From an uncultured Acidimicrobium sp. (lineage in GTDB: Bacteria; Actinomycetota; Acidimicrobiia; Acidimicrobiales; Ilumatobacteraceae): DNA of 7,315 nucleotides. A program made the position numbers and the translations under genes. The notes beneath the pieces were generated by a model, which was not told where the DNA came from, made no database searches, and was given only the letters and a program-made list of their open reading frames with translations. Of this stretch, positions 1-6,771 are shown in pieces. The stretch covers positions 1 to 7,315 of the forward strand of contig CAINTF010000020.1 in the NCBI GenBank assembly GCA_903853285.1. The letters are read 5' to 3'. Numbering within the stretch: the stretch's first letter is position 1; each line of letters begins with the position of its first letter.

Positions 1-1
1 G

Positions 2-430
2 TGGGTTGACTACAACGGTCATATGACTGAGGCTGCATATCTTTCGGCCTTCGGCTGGGGATCAGATGCACTGTTTACCTACATCGGCGACAACGATGCA
101 TACCGGGCGGCTGGTAATTCGTTTTATACCGTCGAGACCCACATCGTTTACGAAGATGAAGCTTTTCTCAACGACCCACTGCGCATCGAAACACGAGTTC
201 TCGATGTGGATGCAAAGCGCCTGCACATTCATCACACCATGTTCAACGGCGATAACGGAAAAAGACTGTCGACTACCGAACAGATGCTGGTACATGTTGA
301 CATGAATGCAGGCAAGTCTGCGCCGATACTTCCACATGTCGCAGCCGCGTTGGATGCGATTGCACTGAGCCACTCTTCACTTCCCACACCGGAAGACGTT
401 GGCAGAGTAATGAAAATTAAGAAAAAATAA
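2..430 (+). CDS. Betainyl-CoA-type hotdog thioesterase, C-terminal part (5' end outside window)
   Basis: The reading frame is open from the first bases, so the ATG at 23 is internal: the codons before it read WVDYNGH, giving the hotdog-fold thioesterase motif WVDYNGHM with its likely catalytic Asp (third visible residue). 142 residues are visible, ending at TAA 428-430. Further family-like segments are TVETHIVYEDEA, KRLHIHHTMF, TEQMLVHVD and the C-terminal PEDVGR. These resemble the thioesterase that hydrolyses betainyl-CoA to glycine betaine plus CoA in aerobic L-carnitine degradation (CdhB of Pseudomonas), which in many bacteria is fused to the C-terminus of L-carnitine dehydrogenase. The missing part could therefore be a few residues or a whole dehydrogenase domain. 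It is the first visible gene of the operon, 17 bases before the acyl-CoA dehydrogenase, and a caiD downstream supports the carnitine assignment. A generic 4-hydroxybenzoyl-CoA-type thioesterase of other specificity is the alternative. Confidence 0.85.
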   Translation, partial: WVDYNGHMTEAAYLSAFGWGSDALFTYIGDNDAYRAAGNSFYTVETHIVYEDEAFLNDPLRIETRVLDVDAKRLHIHHTMFNGDNGKRLSTTEQMLVHVDMNAGKSAPILPHVAAALDAIALSHSSLPTPEDVGRVMKIKKK

Positions 431-436
431 ACAAAC

Positions 437-443
437 AAAGGAA
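437..443 (+). promoter_or_regulatory. Ribosome binding site of the acyl-CoA dehydrogenase gene
   Basis: AAAGGAA lies in the 17-base gap, with the AGGA core ending five bases before the ATG at 448. It is the clearest Shine-Dalgarno sequence on the + strand and fixes the start of the dehydrogenase. The other + strand starts have only weak matches. Confidence 0.75.
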
Positions 444-447
444 CCCC

Positions 448-1608
448 ATGCAATTTGCACTCACCGAAGAACAAGAAGCAATCGTTGCCACAACGCGCAC
501 ATTTGTTGAGCGCGAACTTATACCCCACGAAGAAACTGTCGAGAAACTTGGCCAAGTTCCGAAAGAGCTTGAAGAAGAGATTCGAAGAAAGTCAATAGCG
601 GCAGGAATCTATGCGTGCAACATGCCTACCGAATACGGCGGAGGTGGACTCGACTCGTTTGATACCACCCTGGTGGATCGCGAGTTTGGTGCAACTTCGT
701 ACGCCTTGCATTACGTCGTTGCTCGCCCTTCCAATATTTTACGCGCTTGCACAGGAAGCCAAATCGAGGAATACCTCATCCCCACAATCGCAGGCGACCG
801 TGTGGACTGCTTGGCGATGAGCGAGCCAGATGCTGGGTCGGATATGCGCGGCATGAAATGTTCGGCAGTACGCGATGGAGACGATTGGGTAATCAATGGA
901 ACAAAACATTTCATCTCCCATGCCGACATGGCCGACTATGTGATCCTGTTTGCCGCAACCGCCGAAGAACAGACATCGAAGGGTCCAAAGAAGAAGATCA
1001 CCGGTTTTCTTGTTGACTTCAACACGCCAGGCTGCGAACGCGTCGCCGGATACAAATGCGTCTCCAACTCTGGATACCACAACCTGATCATCAACTTTGA
1101 TAATTGCCGTGTTCCTAACAGCAAAGTTCTTGGCGAAGTTCATGGTGGTTTTGATGTAGCCAACACTTGGCTCGGTGCAACGCGACTGCAGGTTGCAGCA
1201 GTATGTGTAGGTCGTGCTCGCCGCGCGCTTCGACTCGCAACCGAATGGGCAGCCACTCGCGAACAATTTGGACAGCAGATCGGCAAGTTCCAAGGCGTCT
1301 CGTTCAAGTTGGCCGACATGAAAACACAACTTGATGCTGCCGAATTGCTCACACTCCGTGCTGCATGGAATGATGCGCATGGCAAGTTTGACGACTCCGA
1401 AATTGCGATGGCAAAGGTGTTCTCGAGCGAAATGTGCCAATTCGTAACCGATGAAGCAATTCAAATTTTCGGTGGCATGGGCTTGATGGACGAATTGCCT
1501 CTCGAGCGCATGTGGCGAGACACACGTGTTGACCGCATTTGGGACGGTACGAGCGAAATTCAGCGACACATCATTTCGCGCGGTTTACTTCGCGAATTTG
1601 GCGGCTGA
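448..1608 (+). CDS. Acyl-CoA dehydrogenase, probable gamma-butyrobetainyl-CoA dehydrogenase
   Basis: A 386-residue FAD flavoprotein of normal family length, which should introduce an alpha,beta double bond into an acyl-CoA and pass electrons to ETF. The N-terminal helical domain starts FALTEEQEAIV. The FAD/substrate signature CLAMSEPDAGSD is at 121-132, followed by the beta domain (about 120-230). The C-terminal helical domain has REQFGQQIGKFQ (271-282), QIFGGMG (339-345) and WDGTSEIQR (365-373). Between a carnitine-type thioesterase and caiD, the likely substrate is gamma-butyrobetainyl-CoA, giving crotonobetainyl-CoA. Oddity: the usual catalytic Glu of the (Y/W)EGT motif is Asp366, and the alternative helix-G Glu position appears to be Thr245. 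As I recall it, E. coli CaiA keeps Glu in helix G (HERF), so this is not a close CaiA copy. The family call is firm; the substrate is inferred from neighbours. The start has a good ribosome binding site. Confidence 0.93.
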   Translation: MQFALTEEQEAIVATTRTFVERELIPHEETVEKLGQVPKELEEEIRRKSIAAGIYACNMPTEYGGGGLDSFDTTLVDREFGATSYALHYVVARPSNILRACTGSQIEEYLIPTIAGDRVDCLAMSEPDAGSDMRGMKCSAVRDGDDWVINGTKHFISHADMADYVILFAATAEEQTSKGPKKKITGFLVDFNTPGCERVAGYKCVSNSGYHNLIINFDNCRVPNSKVLGEVHGGFDVANTWLGATRLQVAAVCVGRARRALRLATEWAATREQFGQQIGKFQGVSFKLADMKTQLDAAELLTLRAAWNDAHGKFDDSEIAMAKVFSSEMCQFVTDEAIQIFGGMGLMDELPLERMWRDTRVDRIWDGTSEIQRHIISRGLLREFGG

Positions 1609-1611
1609 TAT

Positions 1612-3636
1612 ATGCCACAAGCGCACACTGCTCTCGCTCGCATGCTCAACCCCAAGAGCATTGCGGTCATCGGTGGCAACCCTGCCGCTGCAGTGGTGAG
1701 GCAATGCCAAAAGCTTGGATTCTCTGGTCAGATTTGGCCAGTGCACCCAACTCGTAAAGAGATGCACGGCGTTGCATGTTTCGCTTCAGTCAACGACTTA
1801 CCAGGTGTTCCAGACGCAGCTTTCGTTGCTGTCAATCGCCATCTCACATTGGATGCCGTGCAACAACTCAGCAAGATGGGTGCTGGCGGCGCGGTGTGTT
1901 ACGCCTCTGGATTCTCTGAGACTGGAGATACCGATCTACAACAACAACTGGTCCTAGCAGCGGGCGACATGCCACTGCTCGGACCGAACTGCTACGGCTT
2001 TATCAACACTCTTGACGGCGTGGCCTTGTGGCCAGACGAACATGGATGCCTGTCAGTTGGCCGCGGTGTTGGCATGATTTCACAGAGCGGCAACGTTGGC
2101 ATCAACCTCACGATGCAACAACGCAATTTGCGTATGGCTTACATGGTCACTGTTGGCAATCAAGCCGGTGGCGGCGTGGAAGACGTACTCGAGACATTTA
2201 TTCACGACGAACGCGTGACAGCAATAGGTATGTTCATTGAAGCAATTCGTGACGCACCTCGCTTTGCTGCACTCGCCCAAGAAGCATTTGCGCGCAACAA
2301 ACGCATAGTTGCATTGCAAACCGGCAAGTCTGAAGCCGGCGCACTGATAGCCGCATCGCACACCGCATCGCTCGCTGGAAATCGTCAGGCGTATGCAGCA
2401 TTTTTTGATCGTTGCGGCGTCGCGACCGTAGAAACACCAACCGAACTTCTTGAGACTCTCAAATTGCTCGACAACGGAGGCCCACTTTCGGGTTACCGCA
2501 TTGCATCACTGTCATGCTCCGGCGGCGAGGCATCGCTAGTTGCCGACTTGTCGGAAGCAACCGATTTAGTTTTTGCACCATTTCCTGATGAACAACGAAC
2601 ACGCATCGAATCGACATTGACCGAGCTCGTTTCGGTAGGTAATCCCTTCGACTACCACACGTTCATGTGGGGCGATAAAGAAGCCATGACTCGAACATTT
2701 TCGGAAACTATGCGCGGCGAGCATGATGCAACGATTTTGCTGCTCGATGCACCTCCCCGCCCAGATCAAGATGCAAGCAGCTGGGTTGTTGCAGCTGAAG
2801 CGTTTGCTGCAGCAAGCACCATCACTAATCGGCGCGGCATCATTGTCGCCACAATTCCCGAGTGCTTTTCAGAATCAATGCGCGACTCAATCAACGCACT
2901 TGGCATGACACCCGCACAAGGCTTGCGCGAAACGCTTGTGGCTCTCGACCGTTGTGCATGGCTTGGACAGCATGCACCACAGATCGCACCAGCCTTAGTT
3001 TTGGCCCCCGGCAAAACCGCCATCGTTGATGAGGCACGCGCCAAGGAACGCCTGAGCACGTGGAATATTGTGGTGCCGCAGGGTGCTCGTTGCACCCGTA
3101 ACTCAGTTGTAGAAACAGCGCGAAAAATTGGATACCCCATCACACTTAAGGGTCTTGGACTTGCCCACAAAAGTGAGTCTGGCGCAGTTGCTGTAGGCCT
3201 ACATAGTGCCGAACAATTGGAGACCTCAATAGCCTCCATGCCTGCCAACATCACCGAATTCTTAGTAGAGCAAACTGTTACCGGAATTGTCGCTGAAGTA
3301 CTTGTCAGCATTCGACGTACCGCCCCACTTGGTTGGATGATCACACTTGGTGCGGGTGGGGTACTCACCGAACTCTGGCGAGATACACGGTGTTTACTGG
3401 CTCCAGCGACCAAGGATCAAATCAGTGATGCATTGCAACAACTGCGCATCGCTCCGATCCTCAATGGCTACAGAGGCAAACCGGCGGCCAACATCGATGC
3501 ACTTGTTGACACAGTGATCGCATTGCAAGACGCGGTCGTAGGCTCTTCAGTTGTGGAAGTCGAATTGAATCCAGTGCTTGCCACCACAAGGTCCGCCATC
3601 GCGGTCGACGCTCTACTCATTGAAGAAACCAAATAG
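1612..3636 (+). CDS. NDP-forming acyl-CoA synthetase (acetate-CoA ligase family), probable betaine-type CoA ligase
   Basis: A 674-residue single-chain ADP/GDP-forming acyl-CoA synthetase: acid + CoA + NTP gives acyl-CoA + NDP + Pi, reversible, through a phosphohistidine. Order of domains: CoA-binding Rossmann domain from SIAVIGG (16-22) with LGPNCYG at 123-129; SQSGNVG at 157-163; the succinyl-CoA-synthetase-like segment with the presumed phosphorylated His250 in AASHTASLAG (247-256); a second flavodoxin-like region (about 295-450); and an ATP-grasp domain from about 475 with YPITLKG (508-514) and VEVELNPVL (648-656). All expected parts are present, so it looks complete. It starts 3 bases after the dehydrogenase stop with only a weak GGCGG (1600-1604), suggesting translational coupling. 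An internal ATG at 1642 would leave almost nothing before the Rossmann strand, so 1612 is preferred. In this operon it occupies the place of CaiC (AMP-forming) or CaiB (CoA-transferase). Substrate is inferred, not shown. Confidence 0.93.
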   Translation: MPQAHTALARMLNPKSIAVIGGNPAAAVVRQCQKLGFSGQIWPVHPTRKEMHGVACFASVNDLPGVPDAAFVAVNRHLTLDAVQQLSKMGAGGAVCYASGFSETGDTDLQQQLVLAAGDMPLLGPNCYGFINTLDGVALWPDEHGCLSVGRGVGMISQSGNVGINLTMQQRNLRMAYMVTVGNQAGGGVEDVLETFIHDERVTAIGMFIEAIRDAPRFAALAQEAFARNKRIVALQTGKSEAGALIAASHTASLAGNRQAYAAFFDRCGVATVETPTELLETLKLLDNGGPLSGYRIASLSCSGGEASLVADLSEATDLVFAPFPDEQRTRIESTLTELVSVGNPFDYHTFMWGDKEAMTRTFSETMRGEHDATILLLDAPPRPDQDASSWVVAAEAFAAASTITNRRGIIVATIPECFSESMRDSINALGMTPAQGLRETLVALDRCAWLGQHAPQIAPALVLAPGKTAIVDEARAKERLSTWNIVVPQGARCTRNSVVETARKIGYPITLKGLGLAHKSESGAVAVGLHSAEQLETSIASMPANITEFLVEQTVTGIVAEVLVSIRRTAPLGWMITLGAGGVLTELWRDTRCLLAPATKDQISDALQQLRIAPILNGYRGKPAANIDALVDTVIALQDAVVGSSVVEVELNPVLATTRSAIAVDALLIEETK

Positions 3637-3651
3637 CGAATCGAGACTTTG

Positions 3652-4440
3652 ATGCCGATAACGACAAGCACGTCAACCACCGCTGCAGGTACTGGCTCAA
3701 TTCTCGAGATCATTCTTGACCGCCCTAAGGCCAACACCATTGATGCAGCAACAAGCCGAGAACTCAGCGAAATATTCTCAGCCTTCAACTCTGACCCAAC
3801 TCACCGAGTAGCGATCTTTACTGCTGCAGGCGAAAAATTCTTTTCTGCAGGATGGGATTTGAATGCAGCAGCAGAAGGCGAAGCATTCGATTCCGACTAC
3901 GGCGTGGGTGGTTTTGGTGGTTTCCCCGAATTGCCCAATCGGAATAAGCCAATCATCGCAGCTGTCAACGGCATGGCTGTGGGCGGCGGCTTCGAGATTG
4001 CAATGGCTGCGGACTTCATCGTTGCTGCAGACCATGCACAATTCTTTCTGCCTGAAACACGTGTTGGTGTTTTGCCCGATGCAGGAGCTGTGCGACTACC
4101 CCGCCTCATGCCTCGACAACTCTCTAACGAGATCATTTTTGGTGGTCGCAGACTTTCCGCCGCTGAAGCCGAATCGTGGGGCATCGTTAACCGTGTTGTG
4201 CCACTCGCTGACTTGATGACAAGTGCGCGTCAGTTGGCTGCAGAAATTTGTCTCTCGGCCCCACTCAGCGTGGCAGCGGTACTTGAGCTCAATCGCACGC
4301 TTGAAAATGTCGACATCCAAGAGGCCATGAAGCAGATGCGAGTAAATGCCGCTTACCGAAAAGCAGTTGATTCGCAGGACGCCATTGAAGGTCCAGCGTC
4401 ATTTGCCGAAAAGCGTCCACCAAAATGGCAAGGTAAATAA
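3652..4440 (+). CDS. caiD: Crotonobetainyl-CoA hydratase / carnitinyl-CoA dehydratase (crotonase family)
   Basis: 262 residues, about the length of E. coli CaiD. It interconverts crotonobetainyl-CoA and L-carnitinyl-CoA in the cytoplasm. Similarity to CaiD, as I remember that sequence, runs end to end: GSILEIILDRPKAN near the start, GEKFFSAGWDLNAAAEGEA (60-78), DFIVAAD (121-127), WGIVNRVV (176-183) and the diagnostic tail DAIEGPASFAEKRPPKW (243-259). Oxyanion-hole segments are SAGWDL and NGMAVGGGFE. The two catalytic glutamates of hydratase-type crotonases are present at Glu115 (GGGFE) and Glu135 (LPETRVG). ATG 3652 is chosen; the TTG directly before it (3649) is the only other close start. 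A weak CGAGA (3642-3646) precedes it, 15 bases after the ligase stop. It is the strongest substrate anchor for the whole operon. A relaxed-specificity enoyl-CoA hydratase is a less likely alternative. Confidence 0.93.
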   Translation: MPITTSTSTTAAGTGSILEIILDRPKANTIDAATSRELSEIFSAFNSDPTHRVAIFTAAGEKFFSAGWDLNAAAEGEAFDSDYGVGGFGGFPELPNRNKPIIAAVNGMAVGGGFEIAMAADFIVAADHAQFFLPETRVGVLPDAGAVRLPRLMPRQLSNEIIFGGRRLSAAEAESWGIVNRVVPLADLMTSARQLAAEICLSAPLSVAAVLELNRTLENVDIQEAMKQMRVNAAYRKAVDSQDAIEGPASFAEKRPPKWQGK

Positions 4441-4448
4441 CTCCTGCA

Positions 4449-4592
4449 TCATTTGTCGTCGCGACACCGTGTACTGCAGTACTTCACTTCGTCCCAATTT
4501 TTTTCCCACTTTTTGCGCCACTCAAAAGGCAAACTACAGCGCGCACAGATTTTTGGTGCAAAACCATTCTTGGTCTTCGCTTGTCTCGCCAT
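4449..4592 (-). CDS. DUF2256 family small Cys4 protein (47 aa)
   Basis: Read on the minus strand from ATG 4592 to TGA 4449-4451, this encodes 47 residues: a basic N-terminus ([11 protein letters not shown]), CARC at 16-19, then FEWRKKW (23-29), [11 protein letters not shown] (33-43) and RDDK at the end. The CxxC (Cys16, Cys19) and CxxxC (Cys39, Cys43) pairs around WRKKW and WDEVKYCS are the hallmark of DUF2256, small probable zinc-ribbon proteins with no established function. From general knowledge, members are often found near photolyase/cryptochrome genes, which are not visible here. The start is 14 bases after the serine hydrolase stop with a weak AGAG (4602-4599), so it is probably the last gene of the minus operon. 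Its stop lies 8 bases from that of caiD. The family match is clear despite the tiny size; the role is unknown. Confidence 0.88.
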   Translation of the reverse strand: MARQAKTKNGFAPKICARCSLPFEWRKKWEKNWDEVKYCSTRCRDDK

Positions 4593-4606
4593 AGGACGCT
4601 CTAGAA

Positions 4607-5749
4607 CTACTGAGCTTTTTTCTTTAACTCACGCATCACGCATTCGTCAAGCACATCCAATAGCTCAAATGCACGAGAGTCACTGTTTTCTGTTTGAAAC
4701 TCACGCATTGCATACGAGAAACTGGTATTCATGCTTGGCCATGCGCCGTGCGTAGACCCGCCTGCTCCAGTGTGGCCAAATGCATCCGGTGCCATGCCAA
4801 GTCGCGAAGGGTTTGGGTTGATCTCGAAGCCAATACCAAAACGCAACTGTCGACCTGACAGTGCATCATTGCCTATTGAGCGCTCTCGCCTGGCCATTTC
4901 AACTGTCTCGGGTTGCAACAATCGAACCCCGTCCAACTGTCCACCATTGACGAGCATTGCATACAAGCGACTCATTGCATACGCGCTTGCCACCCCGCCA
5001 CCACCAGGCAACTCGATCTTTGCAAAGTCTGGAGACTCAGAAAGTTCAACTGGAGTCATGCCATACACATGCAACAAACGAGGGTCGATAGCCGTGCCGG
5101 GCAAGAGCGCTGTGTAGTTGTAATTTTTGGCACGAGTGGTTTTTGTGATGCGCGGCAATACATCGTCCGCTGCACCAATGTGTAGGTCGAGTTGCAGAGG
5201 TTTTGCAATCTCCTCGCGCACAAACGCGCCAATTGATCTTCCGTCTGCTCGTCGCACCAATTCGCTTGCAATCCATCCAAATGTCAGCGCGTGATACGTG
5301 GGTGATCCAACTGGCACAAATGGATGTTGCTGAGCAACGAGTTGCGCCATCACGATGGGATCAGAAATTTCATCAGCAGTAATTTTGCGCTCAATACCTG
5401 GAACACCTGCCATGTGTGCCAATGCATCACCAACTAGAACATGACCCTTGCCGCCAGCGGCAAACTCTGGCCACACCGTTTCGATCGGGGCTTCAAGGTT
5501 GAGTAGACCGCGTTCGACACACATCAGTACTGCAACAGCGCAGATGCCCTTTGTGCCAGAGGCAATGACACAGAGCGTGTCGTTGCTCCATGGCGTGCCA
5601 TCAGATTTTGCGCCACCCCACAAGTCGACAACTTGTACACCGTTAAGCGTTGCGGCAAAAGATGCGCCAGCCATCTCGTCTTTGTGATATTTGTTAAATA
5701 CTTTGGCGACACTCTCGAAGCCATTAGCGACCAAGAGTTCGCGACCCAC
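4607..5749 (-). CDS. Serine hydrolase of the class C beta-lactamase / esterase fold
   Basis: 380 residues, full length for the beta-lactamase-related serine hydrolase/esterase family (EstB-like). The nucleophile motif SxxK is SGTK at 64-67 (Ser64, Lys67). The second motif is Tyr152 in [10 protein letters not shown], with His at the next position and Ala where the classical YxN has Asn. The third is HTG at 326-328 in [21 protein letters not shown]-like (SELVRR, 162-167) and [11 protein letters not shown] (246-256) are common in the esterase branch. No signal peptide is evident, so it is probably cytoplasmic, arguing against a role as a secreted antibiotic beta-lactamase. GTG 5749 starts 5 bases after the methyltransferase stop, preceded by AGAGGA (5764-5759) inside that gene, so the two are likely coupled. 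Its substrate is unknown; an ester or amide linked to the betaine/carnitine pathway (for example an acylcarnitine) is possible but speculative. Confidence 0.9.
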   Translation of the reverse strand: MGRELLVANGFESVAKVFNKYHKDEMAGASFAATLNGVQVVDLWGGAKSDGTPWSNDTLCVIASGTKGICAVAVLMCVERGLLNLEAPIETVWPEFAAGGKGHVLVGDALAHMAGVPGIERKITADEISDPIVMAQLVAQQHPFVPVGSPTYHALTFGWIASELVRRADGRSIGAFVREEIAKPLQLDLHIGAADDVLPRITKTTRAKNYNYTALLPGTAIDPRLLHVYGMTPVELSESPDFAKIELPGGGGVASAYAMSRLYAMLVNGGQLDGVRLLQPETVEMARRERSIGNDALSGRQLRFGIGFEINPNPSRLGMAPDAFGHTGAGGSTHGAWPSMNTSFSYAMREFQTENSDSRAFELLDVLDECVMRELKKKAQ

Positions 5750-5754
5750 CTGTG

Positions 5755-6762
5755 TTAATCCTCTGAACGGCGACGCCGACGAGCATCTCTTGTAGATGTG
5801 TCAGCCACAGTGGGCACCGAATTAGTGAGCGGACCAATTTTACTGATGATCTCGTCAGTGGTCGGCGCTGTTCCATCTTGATGAGTATCCAGCGCATTGC
5901 GCATTGCGGCCAGATGCTCTGGAGAGGTGCCGCAACATCCGCCAACGATGCGTGCACCAGCGTCAATTGCCATTCCGGCATATGTATGCATCAACTCTGG
6001 TGTTCCTGAATACTTGATAGATACGCCTTCGAAGCGAGGTATTCCACAGTTGCCCTTTGCAACGATTGGCGTGACAAACCCCTTCATCTCGGAAACAGAG
6101 ACCAACATGTCTGATGCGCCGACTCCGCAATTGGCGCCAATCGCTAGCGGTTGCGGATCCAGTCCTTCAAAAATTTGCTCGAGCGCACTCGGCATAATCC
6201 CCATCATCGTGCGACCTGCCGTGTCAAACGACATTGTTGCAACGTATGGCATGCCGACCTTGATCGCAGCCATTGCTGCAGCCCGCACTTCTTCTGGCGC
6301 AGACATGGTTTCAATCCATGCAACGTCTGCACCGCCATCCTTTAAACCCTGAATTTGCTCCGCGAATGTGTCAATCGCTTCAGATTCTGTGAGTGCGCCA
6401 AGGGGTTCAAACAACTCGCCCGTCGGACCAACCGAACCTGCAACGATCACAGGTCGGCCCGCATTGTCCGCGACTTTTCGTGCAAGTTTCGCCGCGGCAC
6501 TTGCAAGTTCATGCACTCGAGACTGGGCATTATGCAATTTGAGTCGATGACGATTACAGCCAAATGTATTTGTCAAAATGATGTCTGCGCCTGCATCAAC
6601 AAACTTTTGGTGCAACGACATCACACGGTCCGGATGATCAGTGATCCAAAATTCGGGCGGCTCACCAGCCGTCAAGCCCATCTGGAAGTAATTTGTTCCG
6701 GTTGCGCCGTCGGCCAACAAGGCTTTTCCAGTTGCTAGCAACTGATCCAACGAAGAACGCAC
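5755..6762 (-). CDS. Betaine-homocysteine S-methyltransferase-like protein (zinc homocysteine methyltransferase)
   Basis: 335 residues of the homocysteine S-methyltransferase (Pfam S-methyl_trans) TIM barrel, which moves a methyl group to homocysteine to make methionine. LLADGATGTN (15-24) opens the barrel, with Asp18 at the expected homocysteine-binding position. GSVGPTGELFEPLG is at 109-122 and WIETMS at 149-154 (Glu151, a second expected homocysteine ligand). The zinc cysteines are Cys212 in GANCGVG and Cys276-Cys277 in GGCCGTS. The barrel ends near 295, followed by a low-complexity tail with five Arg at 328-332. Glycine betaine is the likely methyl donor because a betaine-producing thioesterase and caiD lie nearby; S-methylmethionine-type and other homocysteine methyltransferases share the same motifs. 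GTG 6762 is the earliest start possible after the in-frame TAA of the upstream gene and lies 9 bases from it. No good ribosome binding site is seen, suggesting coupled translation. Confidence 0.9.
   Translation of the reverse strand: MRSSLDQLLATGKALLADGATGTNYFQMGLTAGEPPEFWITDHPDRVMSLHQKFVDAGADIILTNTFGCNRHRLKLHNAQSRVHELASAAAKLARKVADNAGRPVIVAGSVGPTGELFEPLGALTESEAIDTFAEQIQGLKDGGADVAWIETMSAPEEVRAAAMAAIKVGMPYVATMSFDTAGRTMMGIMPSALEQIFEGLDPQPLAIGANCGVGASDMLVSVSEMKGFVTPIVAKGNCGIPRFEGVSIKYSGTPELMHTYAGMAIDAGARIVGGCCGTSPEHLAAMRNALDTHQDGTAPTTDEIISKIGPLTNSVPTVADTSTRDARRRRRSED
5759..5764 (-). promoter_or_regulatory. Ribosome binding site of the serine hydrolase gene, inside the methyltransferase 3' end
   Basis: On the minus strand AGAGGA covers the last codons of the methyltransferase gene and ends nine bases before the GTG at 5749. 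It supports the GTG start over any later Met and implies translational coupling of the two genes. Confidence 0.65.
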
Positions 6763-6771
6763 TTGACTAAC

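Noticed and set aside
739..1569. Long open frame (276 codons) on the minus strand
   Set aside because: It lies opposite the acyl-CoA dehydrogenase, whose motifs are intact; the translation is Cys- and His-rich with no family likeness. A shadow frame.
448..1608. Calling the dehydrogenase caiA
   Set aside because: The operon fits, but the catalytic-base region (WDGTSEIQR and Thr in helix G) differs from CaiA, so a gene symbol is not justified.
2766..3413. Open frame of 215 codons on the minus strand
   Set aside because: It is antisense to the ATP-grasp half of the ligase, with a biased Ser/Ala/Arg composition and no recognisable domain.
4471..4482. Perfect 12-base palindrome GTACTGCAGTAC, with a T-run at 4498-4504, as a terminator for the + operon
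   Set aside because: The palindrome has no loop, the T-run is 15 bases away, and the bases encode the conserved Tyr-Cys-Ser of DUF2256, so chance is sufficient. Also considered as an operator site, but it lies at the 3' ends of both operons.
4511..4565. Short inverted repeats such as TTTTG...CAAAA as hairpins
   Set aside because: Stems are five AT-rich pairs inside the DUF2256 coding sequence; too weak to call.
4453..4755. Open frame on the + strand in the convergent region
   Set aside because: It overlaps the well-supported DUF2256 gene and the serine hydrolase 3' end in antisense and resembles nothing; no ribosome binding site.
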